A stretch of 64,000 nucleotides of DNA from Amycolatopsis sp. CA-126428 (GTDB taxonomy: Bacteria > Actinomycetota > Actinomycetes > Mycobacteriales > Pseudonocardiaceae). The notes under the pieces are model-generated. The model was given only the letters and a program-made list of their open reading frames with translations. It did not search any database and was not told the origin of the DNA. The first letter of the stretch is position 1. Every line of letters starts with the position of its first letter. A program made the position numbers and the translations under genes. Positions 19,301 through 29,600 of the stretch are shown here, one piece after another. The stretch covers positions 62,001 through 126,000 of the forward strand of contig NZ_PPHF01000129.1 of the NCBI RefSeq assembly GCF_002904335.1, given 5' to 3'.

Positions 19301-20587
19301 GAGCAGGGTCACGTCCAGGTCGAGCGCCAGTGCGGCCCCGATCGCCCGGGCCACCTGCACCGCGTAGATGGAGTCGAGCCCGTAGTCCGCGAAGGCGCCG
19401 TGCCGGTCGATCCGGGCGGGGTCGATGCGCAGCGACTCGGCGAGGATGCCGAGCGCCACCCCCTCGACGTACTCGCGAAGCCGGTCGGGAGCCACGGATT
19501 CATCGCGTGCGCGCACGGGCTCGGCGGCGGGGGCAGCCGGTGCCGGCTCGCCGGAACCGGGCTGCCGCACGACGCCGTCGCTCACGGCCGCGATGATCTG
19601 CTGGCCGAGGTCCGCGGCTTCCGCCGCGGGCCAGGTGACCGGCTCGAACCCGGCCTCGGCCAGCACCCGCTGCCAGCCTTCGGCCGACAGGAGCGGGCTG
19701 CCCGGGATGCGCGTTCCCGCGTCCTCGTACCGCCACCACCCTTCGAGCAGCGCGAAGGTGAACTGGTTGATCAGGATGTTCGTGGTCGCTTCGTTGAGCA
19801 GCAGGAGGCCGCCCTTCCTGAGCGCGGCCTTGGTGTTGCGCAGGGTCGCGCGGATGTCGCGGGTGGCGTGCAGGACGTTGGCGGCGATGACGACGTCGTG
19901 GCCGCCGACGTCGATCCCCTGTTCCGCCACGGGTCGCTCGATGTCGAGGATCCCGTAGGTCAGGAACGGGTTGGCCGGCCCGTAGGACCGCTCGGCGTGG
20001 TCGAGGAAGGCGCGGGAGAGGTCCGTGTAGTGGTACTCGCGCACGGCGAGGCCGGCCGCGCGGACGGCGTCGAGCACGATGGCGCTCGTCGCCCCCGTGC
20101 CCGCGCCGATCTCCAGGATGCGCGGCGCGAAACCGGGTTCGTCGCCGGCGCGCGCACGCAGGTGGGCCACCAGTTCGCCGGCGAGCACGCGGTTGAAGAA
20201 CACCGACTCCGGGTTGGTCTTGTACACGTTCTCGACCAGCCGCGTGGAGCCGCCGGGGAACATGACCTCCGTGGCGCGCCGGTTGCCGGTGAGGACGTCG
20301 GGGAGCGCGCGGAGCATCGTCTCCAGCAGCACGTGGATGTCGGCCAGATCGGGGTTGTCCCGCCATCGCGGTGCTTCGGCGTCCCACTCCGGCCAGAGTT
20401 CGCCGGGCGGCCGGGGCGGCCGGGACCCGGGGTCCCGCACCGGGTAGCCCGCGGCCGCCAGCACGCGGACGGACTCGGCGAACCAGGCGTCGTACCCGGG
20501 CAGCAGGCCGGCCGCTTCCGGTCCCCGTTCGAACGCGCCCAGGGAACGCAGGGCGGCCCAGAGGAAGTCGAGCAGCAGTCGTTTCAT
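16313..20587 (-). CDS. Trans-AT PKS: MT-ACP-KS-ACP-TE
   Basis: A 1,424-residue terminal assembly-line protein. An N-terminal C-methyltransferase (SAM motif LEIGAGTGA near 157) and ACP (YGLDS near 400) complete the module begun in the upstream protein. The KS (about 470-895) has Cys in TTCSSS near 627. Its usual EAHGTGT is ETHSMST and its KSNIGH is KPCIGH, so the catalytic histidines are kept in unusual surroundings. It is followed by an ACP (YGLNS near 1070) and a C-terminal thioesterase (about 1139 on) whose elbow is GFCLGG, with Cys in place of Ser, and a His in ANHMTL near 1396. There is no AT, so it should be loaded by the adjacent acyltransferase. It starts 26 nt after the giant NRPS-PKS. 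Inferred role: final elongation, methylation and release. Confidence 0.94.
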   Translation of the reverse strand: MKRLLLDFLWAALRSLGAFERGPEAAGLLPGYDAWFAESVRVLAAAGYPVRDPGSRPPRPPGELWPEWDAEAPRWRDNPDLADIHVLLETMLRALPDVLTGNRRATEVMFPGGSTRLVENVYKTNPESVFFNRVLAGELVAHLRARAGDEPGFAPRILEIGAGTGATSAIVLDAVRAAGLAVREYHYTDLSRAFLDHAERSYGPANPFLTYGILDIERPVAEQGIDVGGHDVVIAANVLHATRDIRATLRNTKAALRKGGLLLLNEATTNILINQFTFALLEGWWRYEDAGTRIPGSPLLSAEGWQRVLAEAGFEPVTWPAAEAADLGQQIIAAVSDGVVRQPGSGEPAPAAPAAEPVRARDESVAPDRLREYVEGVALGILAESLRIDPARIDRHGAFADYGLDSIYAVQVARAIGAALALDLDVTLLFEYTTLADLGEFIATEYASGIRVVAAVETPAAADIPAAEPAGMAIVGMSARFAGADDVEEFWRIIEAGERRLTAPPAGRADWADWAGADTSAWQAGFLDRVHDFDPLFFGMSMTEARQLPPELRLMVMTAWNAVEDAGYRPDQLRERPTGVFVAATNSEYRPGAPDGEASMLGLLTPAMIPGRLSHLFDLHGPSEHYDTTCSSSLVALHRAIGAIRAGECEQALVGGVQLAASPAAFEVMRAGGMLSATGNVRPFQKDADGTARGEGVAAVLIKPLARAIEDGDFVYGVVRGTGVVHGGRGVSPTAPNIRGMKSAMTRAYADAAVDPGSVAYIETHSMSTLLADSAELTALRASPRADGEVTYLGSLKPCIGHTEVCSGLAALVKTVEALRRGVVPAIPGFGGLHPELSFGSTPFRIAGTAVPWPERTDDAGRSRPRRASINSFGIGGVNAHAVLEQYVERRPGRVEDARPRLLVLSARTEEALRERVERLAVRLAAAEADPVTFADVAHTLRTGREELDCRVAVIAATAAEAAAALREWLDARPHARSRVVVAEAQRGETRLSALAGQWTAGRPVEWGSLEGGERRRVPLPGYPFEGRFCFAREHRPSVVVTPGPADFVTGVVASVLGLPEQEIDRAKPLAAYGLNSLLLTGVLSRLRGAFPAFRPEWLQTYDTLDDVAARLTMAGESAAGPRFPELLHLNDVGEGRPVFWVHGALAGVEAYRKIAARITRPFYGIQARGFMTEDEPIEGIPEMAGYYLDIMRAVQPEGPYDVGGFCLGGLVAYEITRLLQQRGQVVRSLTMVDSPDNTGWAKSNENGSGSARSAALQVVNSMLWPPGVKRLEDVRPRLIHRGEVTGVAGDAAFVRRLAELAADRGLAMERDRIVHFVERNMRVQLAYRIDEYRIRPLEEPEAPVCTYFRNRRGLFLGELEPYFQVDGETFSLDHITYWQDWERELPGLRVVDIDAANHMTLLHEDGPRTAIERACAATYHEAG

Positions 20588-20613
20588 CGGGGGTTCCTCC
20601 GCAGTCCGCACGG

Positions 20614-23600
20614 TCAGATCGCCAGTGCCGTCAGGTCGGCGACCCGTTCGCGCAGCCGGTCCAGGTCGTCGAACCCGTCCCGCGGCGCCCGGGAGCCGGG
20701 CGCCGCGGCCGGCACCCCGTCCGGGAGCAGGAGAACCTCGTCGTCGCCCAAGGTGATCCCGCGGGTGTGCACGGCCGGGCCGAACTTCATCAGGGTCAGC
20801 CGGCTCGCCGGGCCCGCGCAGAGCCGTTCGACCGCGGCCACGAACTCGTCCGGGCTGATGAGCGGGACGGCGTTGTTCAGCAGCGTCGAGCGGCCGGCGC
20901 CGGCTGCCGCGTTGGTGAAGCAGTAGCCCAGGTTGATCACCTTGGCCACGCACCCGTGCCGGCGTTGCACCGTCGCGGCGAACGAATCCATGAACGTGCA
21001 GGCGGCCGCGTAGTTCGCCTGCTTGATGGCCTTCAGGTAGGAGTTGATGGACGAGAGGAACAGCGCCAGTTCGAGCGAATCGCCGCCCCAGGTGTCCAGC
21101 AGCCGCACGCTCGCGTCGACCTTGCTCCGCAGCACGTCGTGGAACTCCGGTTCGGTCATCCTGTCCAGGCTCGCGCCGGCGAACACCAGCCCCGACTGGA
21201 CGACGCCGTGGACGGGTCCGAACCGCCGGTCGGTTTCCTCCCGCGCGGCACGGAGGGCGGCGGCGCTGGTGGCGTCCGCACGGATGTAGTGCGGCGCCGG
21301 GCCCCCGGAGCCCGCCGCGCGGCCGATCGCGGCGTCGACGCGCGCGTCACGGGGCCGCCGGCCGAGCCACACCACCTGGGCGCGGTACCGCCGGATCAGG
21401 TGTTCGCTGAGGGCCACGCCCAGCCCGCCGGCCCCGCCGGCGATGACGTAGGTGCCGCCCTCGCGGAACCTCGACGGCTCCGGCGCGCCGGCCCGGACGG
21501 GCAGCAGGCGCTGCCGGTACCACGTGCCTCCCCGGTGGATCCGCAGGTCACCGTCCGGGTCGGCGGGCAGGCTCAGCACCGCGGAGAGCGAGCCGCCGTC
21601 GTACGCCTCGACGTCCGCGACCCGGACCGTCCACAAGGGATACTCCTTCGCGGCCGAGCCCGCCAGGCCCGCGATCCCGGCGTGGGCGGGATCGAGCGGC
21701 TCGGTCTCGAACACCGCGTGCGCGCGGTGCGTGATCAGGGTCCACCCCAGCCGGCGGTCGCCGTACCCGGCGGCGAGCACCGCCTTCACCGTGCGGAAGA
21801 CCTGCAGGGTGCCGGTGGACTGGGCGTCGACAAGCCGGTCGGCCGAGGACTCCGCCGCGTATTCGGGCGCCACCCAGATCAGGTGGTCGAGCACGGGCGC
21901 GGCCCGGACGGCGTCGTCGATTTCGCGTTGCGAACCGCACGCGGGCAGCACGTGGGCCGCCGGGTACCGGGCGAGGAGGACGTCCCTCGCGGCCGGGGTC
22001 GCCGCGACGACGCCGACCACGTCCGCGGTCCGCGGCCATGTCCCGGTTTCGCTCTCCCGGACCGGATCCCAGGCCGGGAGCAGGGTGACCGCCGCCGGTC
22101 CGGCGTCCGGGACGGGTCCGCCGCCGCGGACCGTGATCCCCCGGAGGGCCAGGCACACGTCGCCGTTCTCACTGGCCAGGTCGACGTCGATGCGCCCGGC
22201 GGCCGGCCCCGTCCCGCGGCGGATCCAAGCCCACATCTTCGCCGTGCACGGCCGGAGGATCTCGGCCCGCTCGATCGCGAACGTCAGGCCGCCCTCGTCC
22301 TCGCCGGTTCCGTGGAGCAGGCGCATGCCCTGCAGCGCCGAGTCCACCAGCACCGGGTGCAGGGGGAACTCGCCGGCCGTCCCGGCCACCGCATCGGGTA
22401 GTTCCAGTTGCGCGAGGACGGTTCCTTCGCCTTCGTACACCGCGACGCACCCTCGGAACGCCGGACCGTAGTCGACGCCGTGTTCCCGGTATTCCGCGTA
22501 GAAGCGTTCCGGCTCCATCGGCGTCCGCCGGAGGTCCCGGAGCAGCGTGGGCAGGTCGAGCGTCCGCCGCTCCGCGCCCTCGCCGGCCACGAGCCGGCCT
22601 TCGCAGTGCGTCACCGAAGTATCGGGCGAGTCCGTGGAGGACACCTGGAACCCGCCGTCCGCTCGCACGGCCACGTGCACCTCACGGGCGCCGCTGACGA
22701 CGTCGAGCGGACGCAGGAAAGCGATGTCCCGCAAGCACACCACCTCGCCGGGCTGCGGCGCGACGGCGGCCCGAACCCATTCGAGGTACATCGCCCCGGG
22801 CACGATGGCCGTTCCCCGCACCCGGTGCTCCCGCAGGAAGAACTCGGCCCCGGTGAGCACCACGCGTTCCGGCGAACGCGGGCGGTCCGGCAGCGGGTAC
22901 CGGCCCCGCTCGAAGGGGTAGCCCGGCAAGGGCACGCGCCGCCGGGGCTCGTCGCGGAACAGCTCCTCGAAGTCGGGCGTGCCCCCGTCGACGTACTCGG
23001 CAGCCAGGCGGCTCAGCTCTCCGTCCGGCGCCGGCCCGGGAGCGCGTTCGCCGGCGAGCCGGCGCCGCAGCTCGGCCAGGTCGTCCGCGACGCAGGCCCA
23101 GCGGACCTGGAAGTGTCTGCGTCCCAGGAGAAGTGTGTAGCTCACGTCGGCGAGCTCGAGGTCCGGGTGCGCTCGGCAATGCCGCGCGAGGCGGGTCATC
23201 TGCTCCCGCAGGGCTTCGTCCGTCCGCGCCGACAGCGCGATCAGCCGAGGGCCACCCCGCGTGGTCCGCCGGGGTCGGGCCGGCGCCTCCTCGATGACCG
23301 CGTGGACGTTCGTCCCGCTCGCCCCGAGGGACGTGACCGCCGCGCGGCGGCGGTCACCCGGCGGGGCCACCCAGTCCCGTCGCTCGGTGTGCACGAAGAA
23401 CGGGCTGCCCGCCAGCACGACACTGGGGTTGGCCTCGCGGAAGTGCAGCAGGCCGGGAATCGTCCCGTGCTTCATCGCCAGCAGGACCTTGATGACCCCG
23501 GCCACGCCCGCCGCCTCCAGCGCGTGACCGATGTTGGCCTTGACCGAGCCCAGCGAGCAGAACTGCTCCTGGTCCGTCACCGCGCGGAAGGCGCGGGTCA

Positions 23601-26600
23601 GCGCGTTGAACTCCACCGGATCGCCGAGCTTCGTTCCGGTTCCGTGCGCCTCGACCAGCTGGATACCGGCGGTGTCGATCTCGAACTCCCGGTGGACCCG
23701 CCGGATCAGGCTCTCCTGGGAACTCCCGTTCGGCGCGGTGATGCCGTTGGAGGTGCCGTCCTGGTTGAGGCCGATGCCGCGGAGGACGCCGTGGACGTGG
23801 TCGCCATCGGCCTCGGCGTCCGAAAGCCGCTTCAGCACGATCACGCCGGCCCCCTCCGCCGGGACGAACCCGTCGGCGGCCGCGTCGAACGAACGGGACC
23901 GCCCCGACGGGGCGAGCATCCCCGCCCGCGAACCGGCGACGTAGACCCGGGGCGAACACTGGACGGCGACGCCCCCGGCGAGCGCGAGATCGGTCTCGCC
24001 CGTCCACAGTCCTTGGCACGCCAGGTAAACGGCGGTGAGCGAACTGGAGCACGCCGTGTTGACCGTCATCGCCGGCCCGTGCAGGTCCAGGTAGTAGGCC
24101 AGCCGGGCAGGCACCATCGAGTTCATGTTCCCCCAGTACGCCTGGGCCGGGTAGGCGAAGGGGGAAGTCAGGTCGAAGTAGTCGCCGCCACCGCTGCCGA
24201 CGTAGATGCCGCAGCGTTCGCGGTCGATCGACGCGCCGGCGTGGCCCGCGTCCTCGAGCGCGTTCCACGCCTCCTGGAGGAACAGCCGCTGCTGCGGCTC
24301 CATGTAGCCGGCTTCCGCGCCGGAGATGCCGAAGAACAGCGGATCGAACTCGTCGATGCCGGTCATGAACCCGCCGTGGCGGCAGGTGGTCTGCCCGTCC
24401 GGGAGGTCCCACCGGGTCACCGGCGTGACCGGGTCGTGCCCGTCGGCCATCTGGCGCCAGAACTCGTCGAGGTCCCGGGCACCGGGAAACCGGCCGCTCA
24501 TTCCGATGATGGCGATGGGTTCCCGCGGCCGAGGTGCTTCGGTGGCCGGCACCGGTTCGGTGGCCGGCACCGGTTCGGTGGCCGGCACCGGTTCGGCCAC
24601 CTGGGGCCGGGCCGGGACCCGGACCACCTCGGCCCGCGGCTCCCCCTCTGCGAGCCGGTGGGCGGTGATGTCGTCGCCGTGTTCCGCCACGAGGAACTTC
24701 GTCAGCCGCCGGATCGACGGGTTGTCGAACAGGACGCTGGCGTCCAGGTCGGTGCCCAGCGACTCGTTGAGCATCCCCACCATGGCGACCCCGGTCAGGG
24801 AGTCCAGCCCGTAGTCGGCGAACGGCGCGTCGGGCTGCAGTTCGTCCCTGGTCAGTTTCAGCGACTCCATCAGGCAGCGCGCGAGGGCGTCCTCGACATA
24901 CGCCGCTGTGGGAAGTTCCGGCCCGGTGGTCGCCGGCGCCGGGCGGCCCGCCCGCGCCGAGACGATCTGCATCCCCAGCTCCCGGGCCGGTCCTCCCAGG
25001 ACGCCGACCGCGTCGAACCCGCTGCCGCGCAGCACCTCGCGCCACGAGTCCGCCGACAAGGCGGGCCCGCCCGGGATGCGGCGGCCGTCGGCGTGGCGGA
25101 ACCAGCCGTCGAGGAACCCGAACGCGAGGTGCGCCCACCATTCGTTGGCGGTGACCTCGTTCAGCAGCAGGACTCCGCCGGGCCGCAGCAGCGCCCGGAC
25201 GTGCTCGAGGGTCTCGGTGATGTCCCGGGTGGCGTGCAAGACGTTGTTGGCGACGACGACGTCGTACTCCCCGGCCGCGAAGCCCTGCGCGGCCGGGGAC
25301 CGCTCCGCGTCGAAGACGCGGTAGGTCAGGTACGGGTGACGCGGAGAGAACCGCTTCTCCGCGGCGTTCAGGAACGCCTTGGATATGTCGGTGTACGCGT
25401 ACTCCGATATCTCCCCTGCGACGTCGGCCAGCCGCTCGAAGATCCACTTGCTCGCGCTGCCGGTCCCGGCGCCGACCTCGAGGATCCGGAGGCCGGAACG
25501 CGCGTCGCCGCGCAGCCTGCCGACCTCGGCACGCACCTCGTCCGCCAGCGCGCAGTTGAAGTAGTCGGACGCGATGTTGCGGTTGTAGACCGCCTCGACG
25601 AGGTCGAAGGACCCGCCGGGGAACAGGACGGCCGTGGCCGTCGTCCGGCCCGCCAGGATGTCGGGCAGCGCCTCGAGCGAGCGGGTGGTCACCGTGGTCT
25701 TGGCGGCCAGCTCCGGATCGCCTTCGTGCGCGGCCGTCCACGCACGCCACTCACGCCACGCGCCGTCGACGTCCGGGTTCCGCGGGAGGTCGCCGGCACG
25801 GCTGAGTTCGCCCGCGTCCACCAGCACGTCCACCGTGTGGTCGAACCACTTCGCGTGCTCGGACGCGAGCACGCCACGCCGCCCCGGTTCCCGGAACACC
25901 CCGGCCGACCACAGCTGGGCCACCAGCAGCCGGCGCAGGATCGCGTTCATCTCGGCGGTGGTCCGCCGTCGACGCGCCAGGAACCGCTCGACGCCCTCGG
26001 CGCCGGCCGCGGCCACGAGCAGGGCCTCCGCACCAGCCGGTCCCGGCGGAGCGGCCGTCGGGGCCGGTACCGATGTCCCGGCCGGAGCGGCCGTCGGGGC
26101 CGGTACCGATGTCCCGGCCGGCGGGACCGCGGGCCGGGCCGGTGCCGGTGTCCCCGCCGGCCAGAACCGCTTCGTGTCGAACGGGTAGGTCGGCAAGCTC
26201 ACCCGCCGGGGCGGGGTCGGGCCGTAGTAGCGGTCCCACTCGACGTCGATGCCACTCACCCACAGCGCGGCGACTTTTTCCCAGTCGCCGCACTCGATCC
26301 AGTCCGCGCCGAGTTCCTTGAGCTGCGGGGTCCGGGCGAAGAGCGAGACCAGTTCGTCGTCGTCCCGCCGGGCCCTGCCGCCGAAGGCCGTGCCGGGCAC
26401 GTGTCCCGCCGCGGACGATTCGAGCTGCTCGGTCAGCTCGTCGAATCCGTCGACGACGAACGCGATCCGGACGGCCATCGCCCGCCGCCCCACCTGCAGC
26501 GTGTACGCCAGCGAGGCCAGGTCGCCGCCGCCGGCCCGGTACCCGGGCAGGAACGCCAGGAACTCGCGGGCGAGCGCTTCGAGCCGGCCGCCGTCCCGCG

Positions 26601-29600
26601 CCGAGAGGACCACCAGGTGCGGTCCCTCGACCGGGGACGCCGCCCGGGGACGCGGGTCCGTCCGTTCGAGCACCGCGTGCGCGTTGGTCCCGCCGATGCC
26701 GAACGAGCTGAGTCCCGCCCGCACCGGCTCGGCCCCGCCCGCTTCCAGCGGGAGGTTCCGGTCGGTCACGAAGAACGGCGAGTTCGCCCAGTCGATGGCC
26801 TTGTTCGGCACGGAACAGTGCAGCGTCTTCGGCACTTCGCCGTGGTGGAGGCTCAGGGCCAGCTTGATCAGGCCGGCGATCCCGGCGGCGGCGTCAAGGT
26901 GGCCGATGTTGCTCTTGACCGAGCCGATCCCGACGTAGCCCCGACGGTCCGTGTAGTGCCGGTACGCCTCGGTCAGCGCTTCGACCTCGACGGGATCGCC
27001 CAGCTTGGTGCCCGTGCCGTGCGCTTCGACGTACCGGATCGTCTCGGGGTCCACGCCCGAGGCGTCCAGGGCGGCGCGGATGACGTCGGCCTGGCCTTGC
27101 ACGCTCGGGGCGTAGAACCCGGCCTTGGCGCCGCCGTCGTTGTTGACCGCCACCCCGCGGATCAGGCAGTAGACGTGGTCGCCGTCGGCGAACGCGTCGC
27201 GGGCGCGCTTGAGCACGACCACGCCGACCCCTTCGCCGCCGGTCATGCCGTCGGCCGCGTCGTCGAACGCGCGGCACCGGCCGTCGCTGGAGAAGTTCAG
27301 GCCCGGCTGGTGCACGTAACCCAACTCCATGCTGGACCCGAGGCTGGCGGCGCCGACCACGGCCTGGTCGGTTTCGCCGGAGCGCAGGCCCTGGCACGCG
27401 AGGTGGAGGCCGCTCAGCGCCGACGAGCAGTTGCTGCTCACCGCCATGCTGGGGCCGCCGAGTCCGAGCCGGCTCGAGATCATCGTGGGGATGCTGCCGC
27501 CCTGAGCCAGTAACCACGCCGCGTAGCTCTCGGTGCTGGCCAGCACCCGGGTCCCGGCGGCGTTCTCCATCAGGCTCGGCAGCAGGGCCTGGTAGAAATT
27601 GTTGCTCACCGACGTGTAGACGCTGGTGCGGGGAACGTCCTCCGGCCGGTGGCCGGCGTCCTCCAGCGCTTTCCACGCGTGCTGCAGCAGGAGCCTGCCC
27701 TGCGGGTCCATGAACTCGGCGTCGCGCGGCGAGATCCCGAAGAACGCCGGGTCGAACTCCGCCGTGCCCTCGATCCCCGGCCGATGCGGCACGTACCCGG
27801 CCCGGCCGACCAGCTCGTCGGGCACCCCGAGCGCACGCAGCTCCTCCGGCGACCAGGACGCGTTGCCCGCCTTGCCGTCCCGGAGGTCGTCCCAGAACGC
27901 CCGGTGGTCGTCGGCGCCGGGGAACCGGCAGGAGATGCCGACCACCGCCACCGCGTCGTCGAGGTACTCGCGATCGACGGCGGGCCCGTCCTCTTCGGCG
28001 GCGGCCCGCCCGGCGAAGCCGCGGGAGGCGCCCGCGGGCCCTTCCAGGTGCCGGGCCATGGCCGCGATCGACGCGTGGGCGAACAGGGCGGTCGGCCGCA
28101 GGTCGCGGCCGAACGCGCGGTTGATCTCGGCCACCACTTCGATGGCCGAGAAGGAGTCTCCGCCCGCGTCGAAAAAGCCCTCCTCGCGGTCGACGTCGTC
28201 GCGGCCGAGGACCGCGGTGAAGATCTGGCGCAGGACGCGCTCGGCCCGGGGCGAACCGGAGACGTGCCGCGCCGGTGCGGCCGGGGCCCGGTCGCCGGAG
28301 GCGCGCAGCCGCCCCCGATCGATCTTGCCGCTGGCCGTGAGCGGGAAGGAGGCGAGCACCACGTACGCACTGGGCACCATGTAAGCGGGCAAGGTCTTCT
28401 CGAGGTGCGCGCGCAGTGCCTTCTCGTCGAGGGCGCCCCCGTGGTCACCGGGCACGGTGAGGTACGCCGTGAGCCGCTCGCGCTCGACCACCACGACACT
28501 CGCGGCGACGTCGGGGTGCCCGTCGAGCGCGGCCTCGATCTCGCCGGGCTCGATCCGGTAGCCGCGGAGCTTGACCTGGTCGTCCATCCGGCCGAGGACG
28601 ACCAGCTCGCCGTTCGGCAGCCGGCGCACGACGTCGCCGGTCCGGTACATCCGCCCGCCGGGCACGAACGGGTCCTCGACGAACCGTTCCGCGGTCAGCC
28701 GCGGCTTCCCGTGGTACCCCGGCGCCACGCCGTGTCCCGCGATGCACAGCTCCCCCGGCACCCCGACGGGCACCGGCTGCGCGTGCCGGTCGAGCACGTA
28801 CAACCGGGTGTTCGCGACCGGCGTCCCGATGGTCACCGGCTCGTCGGGGCGAAGCCGCTTCATCGACGAGTAGAGCGTGGTTTCCGTGGGGCCGTACAGG
28901 TTCCACGCCTCACCGAGGGCCAAGAGCCGGTCCTTCAGGTGCTCCGGCAGCGCTTCCCCGGTGCAGAGCAGCTTGGCACCGCTGGGGTTGCGCCAGCCGA
29001 CGCGCAGCAGCATGGCCCAGGTGACCGGCGTGGCCTGCACGACGGTCGGCCGCCACCGCGCCAGTTCCGCGGCGAGCAGGGTGGCGTCCTTGACCGTCGC
29101 CGCGTCGTGGATGCGGCACTGCCCGCCGGTGATCAGCGGCAGGAACAGCTCCAGGGCGGCGATGTCGAAGCTGTAGGTGGCGATGGCGGGCAGCCGGTCG
29201 TCCGGGGTGAGCTCGAGCGACCGCCCCACCGAGAGCAGGATGTTGGTCAGCGACCGGTGGGAAACCATCACGCCCTTGGGCTTTCCCGTGCTGCCCGAGG
29301 TGTAGATGACGTACGCCGCGGCCGGCCGCGCATCCGCGTTCCCGGGCTCGGCACCAGGGACGTCCGTGCGGTCGAGCACGTGCAGTGCGGCGCCGCGTAA
29401 GTCCACATCGGACAGTGTGGGCACGGACGCCTCGTCGCAGACGACCAGACCGGCCCCGCTGTCTTCGACCAGGTACGAGAGGCGCTCCGCCGGTAGGCCC
29501 GGGTCCAGCGGCACGTACGCCGCGCCGGTCTTCATGATCGCGAGCAGGCCGGCGACAAGGTCGAGCGACCGCGCGAAGCTCGCTCCCACGCGATCCCCGG

